A DNA stretch of 64,000 nucleotides, from NCBI RefSeq assembly GCF_002095385.1, contig NZ_MIPP01000006.1, forward strand, positions 51,508 to 115,507, written 5' to 3'. Every line of letters begins with the position of its first letter. The stretch's first letter is position 1. This DNA is from Pantoea eucrina. Its GTDB lineage: Bacteria; Pseudomonadota; Gammaproteobacteria; Enterobacterales; Enterobacteriaceae. Both the position numbers and the translations under genes were made by a program. The notes below the pieces were generated by a model that saw only the letters and a list, made by a program, of their open reading frames with translations, searched no databases and was not told where the DNA came from. Shown here one piece after another: positions 38,873 to 49,378 of this stretch.

Positions 38873-39514
38873 ATGCTGGATCTGTTTAGCGATGAAGCGC
38901 CGTGGCAGGAGCCACTGGCAGAAGGCGCGGTCATTCTGCGCCGCCGCGCCCGCGATGATGCACCTGCGCTGCTGGCAGCGATTGAAACCGTTGCGGCGCA
39001 GCATCCTTTTACGCACCGCATCACGCCGGGAGGCTATCGTATGTCCGTGGCGATGACCAACTGCGGCGATGTTGGCTGGTTCAGCGACGCGCGCGGCTAT
39101 CGCTACAGCGAACAGGATGTCAGCAATGGCCAGCGCTGGCCCGCAATGCCGCCGCTGTTTCGTCAGCTGGCGCAGCAGTGCGCGCAGGAAGCGGGGTTTA
39201 GTCACTTTACGCCAGACGCCTGCCTGATCAACCGCTATACGCCCGGGGCAAAAATGTCGCTGCATCAGGACAAAGATGAGCGCGATCTGCGTCAGCCGAT
39301 CGTCTCCGTCTCGCTGGGGCTGCCGGCGATATTTCAGTTTGGCGGTTTTGCGCGCGGCGACGCCACCCGGCGCGTGCTGCTGGAGCATGGTGATATCGTG
39401 GTGTGGGGCGGGCCGTCGCGGCTGCGCTATCACGGTATTCTGCCGCTTAAACCAGGCGTGCATCCCGCGGCGGGGGCCGTCCGCTATAATCTCACCTTCC
39501 GCCGGGCAAACTAA
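38873..39514 (+). CDS. alkB: Alpha-ketoglutarate-dependent DNA dioxygenase AlkB
   Basis: 213 aa from the ATG at 38873 (a GTG one codon upstream is possible); CCGGAGG lies 5 bp before. AlkB oxidatively removes N1-methyladenine and N3-methylcytosine lesions. The Fe(II) ligands H131, D133 (LHQDKDE) and H187 (RYHGIL) fall at the E. coli positions, and the 2-oxoglutarate arginines are in RYNLTFRR. In E. coli alkB is preceded by ada; here it follows apbE directly and ada is absent. Confidence 0.97.
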   Translation: MLDLFSDEAPWQEPLAEGAVILRRRARDDAPALLAAIETVAAQHPFTHRITPGGYRMSVAMTNCGDVGWFSDARGYRYSEQDVSNGQRWPAMPPLFRQLAQQCAQEAGFSHFTPDACLINRYTPGAKMSLHQDKDERDLRQPIVSVSLGLPAIFQFGGFARGDATRRVLLEHGDIVVWGGPSRLRYHGILPLKPGVHPAAGAVRYNLTFRRAN

Positions 39515-39524
39515 CGTAACAGGG

Positions 39525-39541
39525 AATGAGAATTATTCTTG
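39525..39541 (+). promoter_or_regulatory. Fur-like box before yojI
   Basis: AATGAGAATTATTCTTG carries the 7-1-7 Fur pattern (TGATAAT-n-ATTATCA) in the common GAGAAT/ATTCT form, with the exact dyad AGAAT-T-ATTCT. It overlaps a possible promoter, TTGCTA (39539-39544) and TAAACT (39561-39566), spacer 16 bp, and lies about 60 bp upstream of the yojI ATG. Confidence 0.5.
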
Positions 39542-39600
39542 CTATCATCTGACGGGCCATTAAACTGCAGGCAGCATTTTTTGACCTTTGGAACAGATTG

Positions 39601-41253
39601 ATGGCATTGCTTCAGGTGGTTTTTCGTCAGTATTGCTGGCCGTTTACCGGCGTTCTTTTTCTTACCCTGCTGAGTGCCGCACTCGGTATCGGCCTGATCG
39701 CTTATATCAATAATGAGCTGATTGTGGCGATCAATAGCGACGCAACGGTGCTGCCGGCATTTCTCGGTCAGCTGTTTCTGCTGATGGCGGTCACACTCGC
39801 TTCGCAGCTGGCGCTGACGCAGCTGGGGCACCATTTTGTCTGGCGGCTGCGGGGCGAGTTCATCAAGCGTATCCTCGATACTAACGTTGAGCGCATCGAA
39901 CAGCTGGGCAGCGCTCAGCTGCTGGCCGGACTGACCAGCGACGTGCGGGCCATTACCATCGCTTTTGTCCGGCTGCCGGAGCTGATTCAGGGCATTATCA
40001 TCACGCTGGGATCGGCGATTTACCTTGCCTGGCTCTCGCCGGAAATGCTGCTGGTCACTATGCTGTGGCTGGCGATCACGCTGGTGGGCGGCTGGCTGCT
40101 GGTTTCGCGCGTCTACCAGCATATGGCAAAGCTGCGCGATATCGAAGATGATCTCTATCGCGATTTCCAGACCATTATTGAGGGGCGCAAAGAGCTGCAG
40201 CTTAACCGCGATCGGGCGCGTCTGATCTACGATACGGTTTATCAGACGAATGCGGGTCGCTATCGCCATCATATTGTGCGCGCCGACACCTTCCATCTCA
40301 GCGCCGTTAACTGGTCTAACATCATGATGTTGGGCGGCATCGGTATCGTGTTCTTTATGGCAAACGGTCTCGGCTGGGCCAACACGGCCGTGGCGGCCAC
40401 CTATTCGCTGACGCTGCTGTTCCTGCGCACGCCGCTGATCTCAGCCGTCGGCGCGCTGCCCACGCTGCTCAGCGCGCAGGTCGCGTTTCGCAAACTCAAC
40501 CGCTTCGATCTGGCGCCTTATGAGCCTGCCTTCAGCGCCCCGGCACCGGCCAGCGCATGGCAGACGCTGGAGCTGCGCGACGTCTGCTTTCACTATGGCG
40601 AACAGGGCTTTGCGGTGGGGCCGATCAATCTGACGCTGCGACGCGGCGAACTGCTGTTCCTTATTGGCGGCAACGGCAGCGGGAAATCCACGCTGGCGAT
40701 GCTGCTGACCGGCCTCTATCAGCCGCACGCCGGCAGCCTGCTGCTGGATGGTAAAGAGATAAGCAGTCAGCAATCCGATCTGTGGCGGCAGCACTTTTCA
40801 GCGGTATTTACCGACGTGCACCTGTTTGACCGCCTGATTGGCCGCGGCGGCGAACCGGCCGATCCGGCACTGGTTCAGCGCTGGCTGGAGCGGCTGAAAA
40901 TGAGCGAGAAACTGCAGCTGGATGGCAACCGGGTGCTGAATCTGCAGCTGTCGAAAGGGCAGAGCAAGCGCCTGGCGCTGCTGCTGGCGGCCGCGGAAGA
41001 GCGGGATATTTTGCTGCTGGATGAATGGGCCGCCGACCAGGACCCTCATTTCCGCCGGATTTTCTACCGCGAGCTGCTGCCCTGGCTGCAGGCGTCAGGC
41101 AAAACGGTGTTTGCTATCAGCCATGACGATCACTACTTTACCCATGCCGACAGGCTGCTGGAGATGCGCAACGGACAGCTGGTGGAACTCAGCGGCCGCG
41201 AGCGCGATCTGGCCACGCTCGATGCGGTGGAGCGAACGGATACCGGTCGTTAA
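39601..41253 (+). CDS. yojI: ABC exporter YojI (fused permease and ATPase)
   Basis: 550 aa. The N-terminal membrane domain has about six helices (residues 10-300), and the C-terminal ATPase has Walker [10 protein letters not shown], a signature-like [15 protein letters not shown] and Walker [14 protein letters not shown]. It is cyclic-peptide/PvdE-type: E. coli YojI exports microcin J25 with TolC. The ATG at 39601 follows a TTG that could extend it by one codon. A Fur-like box upstream suggests iron control. Confidence 0.93.
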   Translation: MALLQVVFRQYCWPFTGVLFLTLLSAALGIGLIAYINNELIVAINSDATVLPAFLGQLFLLMAVTLASQLALTQLGHHFVWRLRGEFIKRILDTNVERIEQLGSAQLLAGLTSDVRAITIAFVRLPELIQGIIITLGSAIYLAWLSPEMLLVTMLWLAITLVGGWLLVSRVYQHMAKLRDIEDDLYRDFQTIIEGRKELQLNRDRARLIYDTVYQTNAGRYRHHIVRADTFHLSAVNWSNIMMLGGIGIVFFMANGLGWANTAVAATYSLTLLFLRTPLISAVGALPTLLSAQVAFRKLNRFDLAPYEPAFSAPAPASAWQTLELRDVCFHYGEQGFAVGPINLTLRRGELLFLIGGNGSGKSTLAMLLTGLYQPHAGSLLLDGKEISSQQSDLWRQHFSAVFTDVHLFDRLIGRGGEPADPALVQRWLERLKMSEKLQLDGNRVLNLQLSKGQSKRLALLLAAAEERDILLLDEWAADQDPHFRRIFYRELLPWLQASGKTVFAISHDDHYFTHADRLLEMRNGQLVELSGRERDLATLDAVERTDTGR

Positions 41254-41273
41254 CGTCAGCGGGTAACACTCAT

Positions 41274-41299
41274 CATAACCGGCCATCAGGCCGGTCATG
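41274..41299. terminator. Hairpin between yojI and a convergent small gene
   Basis: ACCGGCC-ATCA-GGCCGGT (41278-41295), extended by CAT/ATG flanks, in the gap between convergent genes. No T-run, so a weak or Rho-dependent terminator at best. Confidence 0.4.
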
Positions 41300-41323
41300 G
41301 CACACAGGCGGCATGCGGCAGCG

Positions 41324-41527
41324 TCAGTGATTGGGCGGGATGGCAAAGCTTTTCAGCTGAACAACAAAGTGCTGATGGCCGCGGGTGATGCGGGCGCCAC
41401 GATCGCACCAGTGAGTCGCCAGACGAAAGAAGTCGTCGCTGCCGATATCATAGGCCAGCTCTACTTTGCTGATGCCTGAATGCAGAAGCTCCTCTGCATC
41501 CTGCAGGCTTTTTGCTTTGATGACCAT
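41324..41527 (-). CDS. Small protein of unknown function, 67 aa
   Basis: 67-codon ORF (MVIKAKSLQDAEELLHSGISK...) with GGGA nine bases upstream of the ATG. The composition is that of a real soluble protein: amphipathic helix 8-20, acidic YDIGSDDFF, then WCDRGARITRGHQHFVVQLK. No signal peptide or membrane helix. I do not recognise it. It lies beside tRNA-Pro on the same strand and converges with yojI. Confidence 0.6.
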   Translation of the reverse strand: MVIKAKSLQDAEELLHSGISKVELAYDIGSDDFFRLATHWCDRGARITRGHQHFVVQLKSFAIPPNH

Positions 41528-41676
41528 AATCGATTTCCCATCAAATAAATGAGAGCATCAGAGTAGGGGATCTTCATGACACTTTTGTTGCGCTTTGATG
41601 AAAGCCTGAGAATTTCCGGAATAACGGTATCGGCCGGTACTGCGCGATAAACAGGCATGCCAGCCCTGACAGGCAT

Positions 41677-41706
41677 AAAAAAAGCAGCCATAAAGGCTGC
41701 TTTTTT
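41677..41706. terminator. Terminator after tRNA-Pro
   Basis: GCAGCC-ATAAA-GGCTGC stem with A-run and T-run flanks (up to 12 bp with the A-T pairs), immediately downstream of the tRNA on the minus strand. Confidence 0.85.
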
Positions 41707-41716
41707 CGGGATAATT

Positions 41717-41793
41717 TGGTCGGCACGAGAGGATTTGAACCTCCGACCCCTGACACCCCATGACAGTGCGCTACCAGGCTGCGCTACGTGCCG
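41717..41793 (-). tRNA. proL: tRNA-Pro (GGG)
   Basis: 77 nt including an encoded CCA. On the minus strand the acceptor CGGCACG pairs with CGTGCCG, the D-arm is GCGCAGCCTGGTAGCGC, the anticodon loop ATGGGGT gives anticodon GGG (reads CCC), and the T-arm is GGAGGTTCAAATCCTC. It closely matches E. coli proL, including a U-U mismatch in the anticodon stem. In E. coli it also lies near yejM. Confidence 0.97.
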
Positions 41794-41865
41794 AACGTGG
41801 AAAACCATACTACTGATTCCCCAGCCGATTGCAAGATGCGTCAGCGTTAACTGCCTCATATTTAA

Positions 41866-43617
41866 TCAGTTTGCCGTGAAGCGCTTCTCTTCCGTCAGCA
41901 CCTGCAGCAGCAGCGCCAGCTGCGGCTTATGATCCTTCAGCTCACGACCGCTGGCGTCCCACGCGGTATAACTGCCGCTGTTATTCAGCACCAGCGTCAC
42001 CGATGGCGTGGTGATCACCAGTTTGCCATCTTCACTGCTGGCTACCCAGTTGTGGCTGCGCTGGGCGGCGAACAGATCTTCACCCTGCGAATAGCTGACC
42101 GGGCTGGTGCGCACGTGCAGCAGACGCTGCATGAGCGTTGTCATCACATCCTGTTGATCGGTCAGGCGATCGATAGTCTGCGCTGGCGTATTAGGCCAGT
42201 GCACCACCAGCGGGATCTGCAGCATCGCGCGGTTGCCCGGGTTATCGCTGTTATTAAAGGTCACCGCACGCTGAGCAGTGATCACCACCACCGTATTTTT
42301 CAGCAGGTCGCGCTGCTGCAGCGTGGTCAGTACCGCAGCGATCTGCTCATCCACGCTGCCCGCCTGGCGCAGATAGCTGCGCTGACGCGCCTTCGTGCTG
42401 TCGCCGCTGGCGCTTATCCCGTTCAGCGCGACCCAGGAGAACCACGGAGAGCGGCTGTTTTTCTGACCATTGAGCCAGTTCTGCCACTGCGTGACGGTCT
42501 GGCTGTTAGGCTGCGAGGTCGCTTCCGGCAGCGTATAGTCCGCCAGCAGCGCCTGCCGGTAGAGCGGCTGATTAAACCCATCAGAAGAGAACAGGCCAAA
42601 CTGGTAGCCCTGCGCGTTCAGCGCGTTCAGCAGCGCCGACGGCGTGCGCGATGCCAGCACGCCATCCATATAGCTGGAAGAGATGCCGTAAAACAGGCCA
42701 AACACCCCTTTTTCAGGCTGCACCCCGGCGCTGTAGTGCCGGGTAAAGCGCACGTTCTCAGCGGCAAACTGCTTCAGCGACGGCAGTGCGCTGTCGAGCG
42801 TGGCGTTATTTACGCCATCGACCGTCAGCACCAGCAGGTTATGACCTGTTCCGCCGTCACGGAAGGTGATATCGCTTAACGGATACTGGACCGACAGCGC
42901 TTCAGGATCGCCCTGCTGCACCAGACGGCGCTGATACTCCTGCGCATCCAGCAGCCCGTGACGCTCCAGGAAGCGGCGCGCGGTCATCGGATAGGAGAGC
43001 GGCAGGTTGGCGCGCTGCATGGTGACAGGACGATAGAAATTGGCATCGGCCCAGATATAGAGCAGATGACTGGCAAAAAAGGCGCTGATAAACAGCGCGG
43101 CGAGCGGCTTGCCAAATGAGCGTCGGTTAAGACTGCGCAGCTTCTGCCAGCTCCAGGTGGCAAACAGCATCTCCACCAGAAAAATGCCCGGCACGCTGAT
43201 AAACATCAGCTGCCAGTCACGCGCCATCTCGCTTTGATCGGGGTTAACCACCAGCTCCCAGACCACCGGATTAAGGTGCAGGTGGAAGCGGTTAAACACG
43301 GCGCCATCCACCATAATGAGCGTCAGCCCGGCGGTGGCAACAATCGCGGAGAGTACCCGCAGCAGACGCTGCGACATCACCACAAAGGTAAGCGGGAAAA
43401 TAATCAGCAGATAGGCGGCAAAAACGATAAAGCTGAAATGGCCAATCCAGCTGGTAAAGGCGTAAATCCGGCCCGCCAGTGAGGAGGGCCAGTCAGCGAC
43501 CAACAGGTAGCGGCTGCCGAGAGCCAGCGCAAACAGAATATTAAACAGCGCGAACCAGTGCCCCCAGCTAATCATCTGGGAGACTTTTTCACGGTAGCGC
43601 TGCCGGTTGGTTACCAT
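41866..43617 (-). CDS. yejM: Inner membrane LPS-sensing protein PbgA/YejM
   Basis: 583 aa (E. coli 586; also called pbgA or lapC). Five N-terminal transmembrane helices (about residues 20-190) precede a periplasmic sulfatase-like domain. It senses LPS in the inner membrane and, with LapB, controls FtsH degradation of LpxC. Segments VSQMISWGHWFALFNIL, RFHLHLNPVVWELV, RPVTMQRANLPLSYPMTARRFLE and LLQVLTEEKRFTAN match the family. yejL lies 22 bp upstream on the same strand. Confidence 0.96.
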   Translation of the reverse strand: MVTNRQRYREKVSQMISWGHWFALFNILFALALGSRYLLVADWPSSLAGRIYAFTSWIGHFSFIVFAAYLLIIFPLTFVVMSQRLLRVLSAIVATAGLTLIMVDGAVFNRFHLHLNPVVWELVVNPDQSEMARDWQLMFISVPGIFLVEMLFATWSWQKLRSLNRRSFGKPLAALFISAFFASHLLYIWADANFYRPVTMQRANLPLSYPMTARRFLERHGLLDAQEYQRRLVQQGDPEALSVQYPLSDITFRDGGTGHNLLVLTVDGVNNATLDSALPSLKQFAAENVRFTRHYSAGVQPEKGVFGLFYGISSSYMDGVLASRTPSALLNALNAQGYQFGLFSSDGFNQPLYRQALLADYTLPEATSQPNSQTVTQWQNWLNGQKNSRSPWFSWVALNGISASGDSTKARQRSYLRQAGSVDEQIAAVLTTLQQRDLLKNTVVVITAQRAVTFNNSDNPGNRAMLQIPLVVHWPNTPAQTIDRLTDQQDVMTTLMQRLLHVRTSPVSYSQGEDLFAAQRSHNWVASSEDGKLVITTPSVTLVLNNSGSYTAWDASGRELKDHKPQLALLLQVLTEEKRFTAN

Positions 43618-43639
43618 ATATAGGAGTCAGATCTGCAAA

Positions 43640-43867
43640 TTAATGAGCGTTATCATCGCGCACGGAAGACTGCAACGCTTCCGCGAATGACCGGGCCAGG
43701 CTACGGCGCTGGGCTGGTGCGATGTCTGTGTTAATCAAATTGGTGACCATGTTTCCCAGAACCATCAGGGAAAGATCGAGAGGCGCTTTATCTTTTTCAA
43801 GAATCTGCGCCAGCTGTGCGAGAAGCTGCTCAACGCGCTCGTCGCTATAACGGGATGATTGTGGCAT
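43640..43867 (-). CDS. yejL: DUF1414 protein YejL
   Basis: 75 aa, exactly the E. coli length; [19 protein letters not shown] and [15 protein letters not shown] match. Small soluble protein of unknown function, cotranscribed with yejM and divergent from yejK across 158 bp. Confidence 0.95.
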   Translation of the reverse strand: MPQSSRYSDERVEQLLAQLAQILEKDKAPLDLSLMVLGNMVTNLINTDIAPAQRRSLARSFAEALQSSVRDDNAH

Positions 43868-44025
43868 ATCGTCGACTAATCAAGTGTGAAAAGGCGGTAT
43901 AGTACCGTAACTATGCGATTTTTTCCGCACTTTTATCGCAAGCAAAGCGATCGGTTTGCGTACGCAGTTGAAAGCGACGGCGGGCAGTGATTGAATACGC
44001 GCCTGAGTTTAAAGGAGAGTCTATC

Positions 44026-45030
44026 ATGAGTCTGGATATTGACCAGATTGCCCTGCATCAGTTAATCAAACGCGACGAGAATCAGCTGGAGCTGGTACTG
44101 CGGGATACGCTGCTGCCGGTAACGCAGGCGGTAAGCAGTATGGCCGAAGAGCTGCATCGCGTGTACAGCGCCAAAAGCAAAGCCTATGGCCTGTTCAATG
44201 AAGATAGCGAGCTGGCCGACGCGCTGCGCAACTGTCGTCGCGGGCAGGATGACTTCCTGGCGTTCAGCCGGGCTGCCACCGGACGCCTGCGCGATGAGCT
44301 GAGCAAATATCCGTTTGCTGACGGTGGCGTGGTGCTGTTTATGCACTACCGCTATCTGGCGGTAGAGTATCTGCTGGTTGCGGTGCTGAACAGCCAGTCG
44401 AGCATGCGCGTTAACGAACAGCTGGATATCAGCAGTACGCACTATCTCGATATCAATCACGCTGATATCGTCGCGCGTATCGATCTGACCGAGTGGGAAA
44501 CCAGCCCGGAGTCAACGCGCTATCTGACTTTTCTGCGGGGTCGCGTCGGACGTAAAGTAGCTGACTTTTTCATGGATTTCCTCGGGGCCAGCGTCGGTCT
44601 CGACGCCAAAGCGCAGAACCGCGGCCTGCTGCAGGCGGTCGATGATTACTGTGCTGAGTCAAATCTGGATAAGAACGAGCGGCAGAACTACCGTCAGCAG
44701 GTCTACAGCTACTGTAACGAACAGCTGCAGGCGGGAGAGGAGATTGCGCTGGACGATCTTTCGCAGGAGCTGCCACCGCTGGGTGAGAAAAGCTTTCAGG
44801 CGTTTACGCAGGAGCAGGGCTATGAGCTGGAGGAGCACTTTCCGGCCGACCGCAGCACGCTGCGCCAGCTGACAAAATTCTCCGGCAGCGGTGGCGGATT
44901 AACGCTTAATTTTGACGCACTGCTGCTTGGCGAGCGTATCTTCTGGGATCCGGCAACCGATACCCTGACCATCAAAGGCACGCCGCCTAACCTGCGCGAT
45001 CAGCTACAGCGCCGCACCGGCGGGAAGTAA
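44026..45030 (+). CDS. yejK: Nucleoid-associated protein YejK (NdpA)
   Basis: 334 aa from the ATG preceded by AAAGGAG (E. coli 335 aa). YejK binds the nucleoid and interacts with topoisomerase subunits (family knowledge). N-terminal [18 protein letters not shown] and the mid-region [24 protein letters not shown] match. A bidirectional terminator with rplY follows 11 bp after the stop. Confidence 0.95.
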   Translation: MSLDIDQIALHQLIKRDENQLELVLRDTLLPVTQAVSSMAEELHRVYSAKSKAYGLFNEDSELADALRNCRRGQDDFLAFSRAATGRLRDELSKYPFADGGVVLFMHYRYLAVEYLLVAVLNSQSSMRVNEQLDISSTHYLDINHADIVARIDLTEWETSPESTRYLTFLRGRVGRKVADFFMDFLGASVGLDAKAQNRGLLQAVDDYCAESNLDKNERQNYRQQVYSYCNEQLQAGEEIALDDLSQELPPLGEKSFQAFTQEQGYELEEHFPADRSTLRQLTKFSGSGGGLTLNFDALLLGERIFWDPATDTLTIKGTPPNLRDQLQRRTGGK

Positions 45031-45041
45031 ATTGCAGGCAT

Positions 45042-45069
45042 AAAAAAACGCCGCAGAGGCGGCGTTTTT
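45042..45069. terminator. Bidirectional terminator between yejK and rplY
   Basis: CGCCGC-AGAG-GCGGCG stem flanked by seven A and five T, in the 55-bp gap between convergent genes. Confidence 0.85.
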
Positions 45070-45085
45070 CCGATTTCGTCTGCGA

Positions 45086-45373
45086 TTACGCGCGAACGAA
45101 GTCGATGTGGTGCAGTTTTGGCTTGAACGGGTGACGCTGAACAGCCTGAACTTTAACTTTCGTTTCTTTACCGTCAATAACCAGCGTCAGCACATCGGTG
45201 TAGAACTCAGGCTTAACCTGCATGTTCATCACGGCGTCGTGATCCAGTTCGATAGAAACTGCAGCTTCATTTCCGCCATAGATGATAGCCGGGAACTTGT
45301 TAGCTGTGCGCAGGCGGCGGCTCGCACCCTTACCCTGCTCTTTACGTACTTCTGCGTTGATAGTGAACATCAT
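45086..45373 (-). CDS. rplY: 50S ribosomal protein L25
   Basis: 95 aa (E. coli 94), the short single-domain L25 that binds 5S r[32 protein letters not shown] and [13 protein letters not shown] are family features. L25 expression in E. coli is autoregulated at its leader. Monocistronic by context. Confidence 0.97.
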   Translation of the reverse strand: MMFTINAEVRKEQGKGASRRLRTANKFPAIIYGGNEAAVSIELDHDAVMNMQVKPEFYTDVLTLVIDGKETKVKVQAVQRHPFKPKLHHIDFVRA

Positions 45374-45500
45374 TATTTCTCTTCAATAATTCCTGCTACA
45401 GGCGACCCAGCAACAGGACGGTTATTCAAACGCTTGTGCGGATGCAAAAGCGGGCGGGATTATAGCCGGATCGGGGCAGGGGGGCAAATGATTCTGCCAT

Positions 45501-47255
45501 CTAGCGCAGCTCATTAGCGCGGCGGAAGCGCCCCTGGTAATCAAACACTTTCTCCCGCACCTGCCAGAACTGTCCGCGGGCACGCGCCACCACAAAGTCA
45601 GGATGCCGCAGCAGCGGCTGCAGCGCGACCACGTCGGCCGCCTGCTGCCAGCCCAGCTCTACGCCAGGCGCGCGCTGGTGCGGGCGCATAAACAGCTGCT
45701 CAAATGCTTTTCGCTGCGCGGGCGTCTGCAGCCGGAAGCGTTCGCTGACGTCGCTGCCATCTTCATCGTAATAGGTCGCTTTCAGCCATTCGCCCTTGTC
45801 ATCACGGCCATGCGCCAGCGTCATGCCGCTGCAGCGCAGCACTCGCGCATCTTTCAGCTTCAGCGCCGCTTTCAGCATATCATCGGGGTCGACCAGAATT
45901 TTGTCGCACTGCTGGCAGCGCCGTGCGGCGATATCATTTTCAGCGCCGCAGTCAGGGCAGCTTTTGAAGCGAAAGCGGAAATCGCACTGTTCACGACCGC
46001 CCTCATCATCCTCCAGGATACCCTGACAGCGGCGACCAAAATGCTCAATCACATGCCCGTCTTCGGTAGCTTTTCCCCAGAAGGTATTCGCAAAGCCGCA
46101 GGCAGGGCAGAACATCTGCACCGGCTGGTTGTCACTGGCGCCTTTTGGCGCACCCACTTCCGGCGTAAAGAGATCGTGCGGATTACCAGCGTAGTCGAGG
46201 ATCAGGCAGTCGCGTTTATCCGGAGCCAGGCGCAGTCCGCGTCCGACTATCTGCTGATAGAGGCTGACGGACTCAGTCGGGCGCAGAATCGCGATCAGAT
46301 CCACGTGCGGTGCGTCGAAGCCGGTGGTCAGTACCGCCACGTTAACCAGAAACTTCAGCTGCTGCGCTTTGAACTGCTGAATTAGCCGGTCACGCTCTTT
46401 CACCGCGGTTTCTGCCGAGACCAGCGCGCTGTTCTCCGGCAGCAGCGCCAGAATTTCGCGCGCATGTTCAACCGTGGCGGCGAAGATCATTACGCCGCGC
46501 CGATCGTCGGCAAACTCAACGATCTGGCGGATAATCTGTGGCGTGACGCGCTGCTGCTGTTTCAGCTCACGGTTAAGATCCGCTTCGCTGAAGAGGCCGC
46601 TGTTCTGCGGCACCAGCCGGCTGAAGTCATACTGCACCACCGGCATATCAAGACGTTCCGGCGGCACCAGAAAACCGTGTTTGATCATGTAGCGTAGCGG
46701 CAGCTCGTAGATGCAGTCGCGAAACAGCGCTTTTTCATCGCCGCGTACCATGCCGTGATAGTGGAATTGATAGATCCAGCCTTTGCCCAGCCGGAACGGC
46801 GTGGCGGTCAGTCCCAGCAGGCGCAGCTGTGGATTATGCTGGCGCAGGTGGCGGAAGAGCTGCTGATACTGGCTCTCCTCATTGTCGCTGATGCGATGAC
46901 ACTCATCGACAATTACCAGTGAAAAGGCGCTGTCGAAGCGGTCAAGGTTGCGCGCCACGGACTGTACGCTGCCAAATACCACTTTGCCTTCGCTCTGCCT
47001 GCGCTGCAGCCCGGCCGCAAAAATATCCGCTTCCAGCCCGTAAGCCTGATACTTGCTGTGGTTCTGCTCGACCAGCTCTTTGACGTGCGCCAGCACCAGC
47101 ACCCGGCCACGCGCCAGCCGCGCTAGTTCAGCAATGACCAGGCTCTTACCGGCACCGGTGGGCAGCACAATCATCGCCGGCGTGGTATGGCGCCGGAAGT
47201 GGGCAACGGTTGCATCAACCGCTTCCTGTTGATAGGGACGAAGTGTAAAGGCCAT
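45501..47255 (-). CDS. radD: DEAD/DEAH-box ATPase RadD
   Basis: 584 aa from [14 protein letters not shown] (an ATG two codons upstream is possible). Superfamily 2 helicase: Walker A LPTGAGKS near residue 32, motif II DECH, motif III LTATPF, motif [14 protein letters not shown] Cys-rich zinc region follows ([10 protein letters not shown], and [18 protein letters not shown]). In E. coli RadD (YejH) assists RecA and acts in double-strand break repair. Divergent from rsuA. Confidence 0.96.
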   Translation of the reverse strand: MAFTLRPYQQEAVDATVAHFRRHTTPAMIVLPTGAGKSLVIAELARLARGRVLVLAHVKELVEQNHSKYQAYGLEADIFAAGLQRRQSEGKVVFGSVQSVARNLDRFDSAFSLVIVDECHRISDNEESQYQQLFRHLRQHNPQLRLLGLTATPFRLGKGWIYQFHYHGMVRGDEKALFRDCIYELPLRYMIKHGFLVPPERLDMPVVQYDFSRLVPQNSGLFSEADLNRELKQQQRVTPQIIRQIVEFADDRRGVMIFAATVEHAREILALLPENSALVSAETAVKERDRLIQQFKAQQLKFLVNVAVLTTGFDAPHVDLIAILRPTESVSLYQQIVGRGLRLAPDKRDCLILDYAGNPHDLFTPEVGAPKGASDNQPVQMFCPACGFANTFWGKATEDGHVIEHFGRRCQGILEDDEGGREQCDFRFRFKSCPDCGAENDIAARRCQQCDKILVDPDDMLKAALKLKDARVLRCSGMTLAHGRDDKGEWLKATYYDEDGSDVSERFRLQTPAQRKAFEQLFMRPHQRAPGVELGWQQAADVVALQPLLRHPDFVVARARGQFWQVREKVFDYQGRFRRANELR

Positions 47256-47447
47256 CAGCATAAACTTTTTTCTGGATCAGAGGCGTATTATGCCATGTAA
47301 GCGGATGAAACGCAGGATCGGCACTATTAGCAGGCAAAGCTTCAGGCTATACTGCCCGCACTTTTTTAACGGTTATCCTGGCCGACGTATTCTGCGCACA
47401 GGCACCGTTTCAGTTTTTCCCCCGCAGTAACAGGCAAAAGCGAATTC

Positions 47448-48170
47448 ATGCGACTCGACAAATTCATATCTCAGCAACTGGAAGTTAGCCGTGCTATCGC
47501 TGGCCGCGAAATTCGCGCCAGAAAGATCACCATCAATGGCGAAATTGTGCGCGATACCGCGTACAAAGTGATGCCGGAAGATGATATTGCCTACGATGGC
47601 AACCCGCTGGTGGTACAGCAGGGGCCACGCTACTTTATGCTGAACAAGCCGCAGGGCTATGTCTGCTCCACAGACGATCCCGATCATCCCACTATCCTCT
47701 ATTTTATTGAGGAGCCGTCAGCCTATAAGCTGCACGCCGCCGGCCGACTCGATATCGATACTACCGGTCTGGTGCTGCTGACGGATGATGGCCAGTGGTC
47801 GCATCGCATCACTTCACCACGTCACCATTTAGAAAAAACCTATCTGGTTGAGGTGGAAGCGCCGCTCGATCCGGCACTGGTGGAGACGTTTGCTGCTGGT
47901 ATCCAGCTGCACAATGAGAAGACGCTGACCAGGCCAGCCCGGCTGGAGATCCTCGATGAAAAAGCGGCGCGACTGACAATCGGCGAAGGGCGCTATCATC
48001 AGGTTAAGCGCATGTTTGCCGCGATGGGGAACCATGTGGTTGCGCTCCATCGTGAAAGTATCGGCTCGATTGTGCTGGATGAGGCGCTGGAAGAGGGGGA
48101 ATATCGCGAACTGACCCCTGAAGAGGTTGACAGCATCGGTCTGCCAGACGAACTGAAACAGCACAAATAA
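47448..48170 (+). CDS. rsuA: 16S rRNA pseudouridine(516) synthase
   Basis: 240 aa (E. coli 231, with a longer C-terminus here). S4 RNA-binding domain at residues 1-60, then the RsuA catalytic domain with Asp102 in [10 protein letters not shown], as in E. coli. [19 protein letters not shown] is the second family motif. It modifies U516 in the 530-loop region of 16S rRNA. A TATACT -10-like box lies about 90 bp upstream. bcr begins 11 bp downstream, so the two are cotranscribed. Confidence 0.96.
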   Translation: MRLDKFISQQLEVSRAIAGREIRARKITINGEIVRDTAYKVMPEDDIAYDGNPLVVQQGPRYFMLNKPQGYVCSTDDPDHPTILYFIEEPSAYKLHAAGRLDIDTTGLVLLTDDGQWSHRITSPRHHLEKTYLVEVEAPLDPALVETFAAGIQLHNEKTLTRPARLEILDEKAARLTIGEGRYHQVKRMFAAMGNHVVALHRESIGSIVLDEALEEGEYRELTPEEVDSIGLPDELKQHK

Positions 48171-48181
48171 CGGAGTACAAG

Positions 48182-49375
48182 GTGCGCAAGGAGAAAAACT
48201 CCCCGGCAGGATTAGTGGTGATTCTGGGATTGCTGGCGATGCTGATGCCGCTCTCCATTGATATGTATCTGCCCGCTATGCCGCAGATTGCCCGCGAATT
48301 TGCCGTCTCCGCAGGCAGCGTGCAGATGACGCTGAACCTCTACATCCTGGGCTTCGCTATCGGGCAGCTGGTGTATGGTCCGCTGGCGGACAGCTATGGC
48401 CGCAAGCCGGTCATCGTGCTGGGTACGCTGATTTTCGCCTGTGCCGCCGCCGCCTGCGCACTCTCCGGCTCTATCGATCAGCTGATCCTGATGCGCTTTT
48501 TGCACGGTCTCTCTGCCGCTGCCGCCAGCGTGGTGATCAACGCCCTGATGCGCGACAGTTATTCAAAAGAGGACTTCTCGCGCATGATGTCCTTTGTGCT
48601 GCTGATCACCACAATCGCGCCGCTGGTGGCCCCGGTGCTGGGCGGCTGGCTGCTGCTTATCTGGAGCTGGCACGCTATTTTCTGGGCGCTGGCGATTGCG
48701 GCACTGATCACGACCGTGCTGGTGGTGACGCAGGTGCGTGAAACCCTGAAGCCGGAGCAGCGTCAGCGCTTTCATCTGCGTACAATGCTGGGCAATTTTG
48801 TGGCGCTGGTACGGCATAAGCGGGTGTTCGGCTATATGCTGGCCAGCGGCTTCTCGTTTGCCGGCTTATTTGCGTTTCTCAACGCTGGTCCCTTTGTTTA
48901 TATCGAGGTCAACCACGTATCGCCGCAGGATTTTGGCTACTACTTCGGCCTGAATATCATTTTTCTTTTTGTGATGACGCTGATTAACAGCCGCGCGGTG
49001 CGCCGTTTTGGTCCGCTGAAGATGTTTCGCCTGGGGCTGACCATTCAGTTTGCTATGGGCATCTGGCTGCTGATTGTCAGCGCGCTGCAGCTCGGCTTTC
49101 TGCCGCTGGTGCTGGGCGTGGCGATGTTTATCGGCTGCGTTTCTATTGTCTCCTCTAACGCCATGGCAATTGTACTCGATGAGTTTCCGCACATGGCGGG
49201 GACCGCCTCGTCGCTGGCAGGCACGCTGCGCTTTGGCGTCGGGGGTCTGGTGGGCGCGCTGCTGTCGCTGGTCAGTATGAACAGCGCATGGCCAATGGTA
49301 GCAACCATCGCGCTGTGCGCCACCCTTTCCATTATCCTGTTCAGCTACGCTGCCCGCCCGCGTAAAACCACTTAA
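48182..49375 (+). CDS. bcr: MFS multidrug efflux protein Bcr
   Basis: 397 aa with a GTG start; 12 predicted transmembrane helices of the DHA1 drug:H+ antiporter family. Characteristic segments include [19 protein letters not shown] in helix 1, [13 protein letters not shown] (loop 2-3 motif A) and [13 protein letters not shown] (motif C). In E. coli Bcr confers bicyclomycin and sulfonamide resistance when overproduced. It sits between rsuA and yejG in the E. coli order. Confidence 0.93.
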   Translation: MRKEKNSPAGLVVILGLLAMLMPLSIDMYLPAMPQIAREFAVSAGSVQMTLNLYILGFAIGQLVYGPLADSYGRKPVIVLGTLIFACAAAACALSGSIDQLILMRFLHGLSAAAASVVINALMRDSYSKEDFSRMMSFVLLITTIAPLVAPVLGGWLLLIWSWHAIFWALAIAALITTVLVVTQVRETLKPEQRQRFHLRTMLGNFVALVRHKRVFGYMLASGFSFAGLFAFLNAGPFVYIEVNHVSPQDFGYYFGLNIIFLFVMTLINSRAVRRFGPLKMFRLGLTIQFAMGIWLLIVSALQLGFLPLVLGVAMFIGCVSIVSSNAMAIVLDEFPHMAGTASSLAGTLRFGVGGLVGALLSLVSMNSAWPMVATIALCATLSIILFSYAARPRKTT

Positions 49376-49378
49376 TCC

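Noticed and set aside
41558..41859. Several ORFs running through the tRNA-Pro region
   Set aside because: They read through the tRNA and its terminator.
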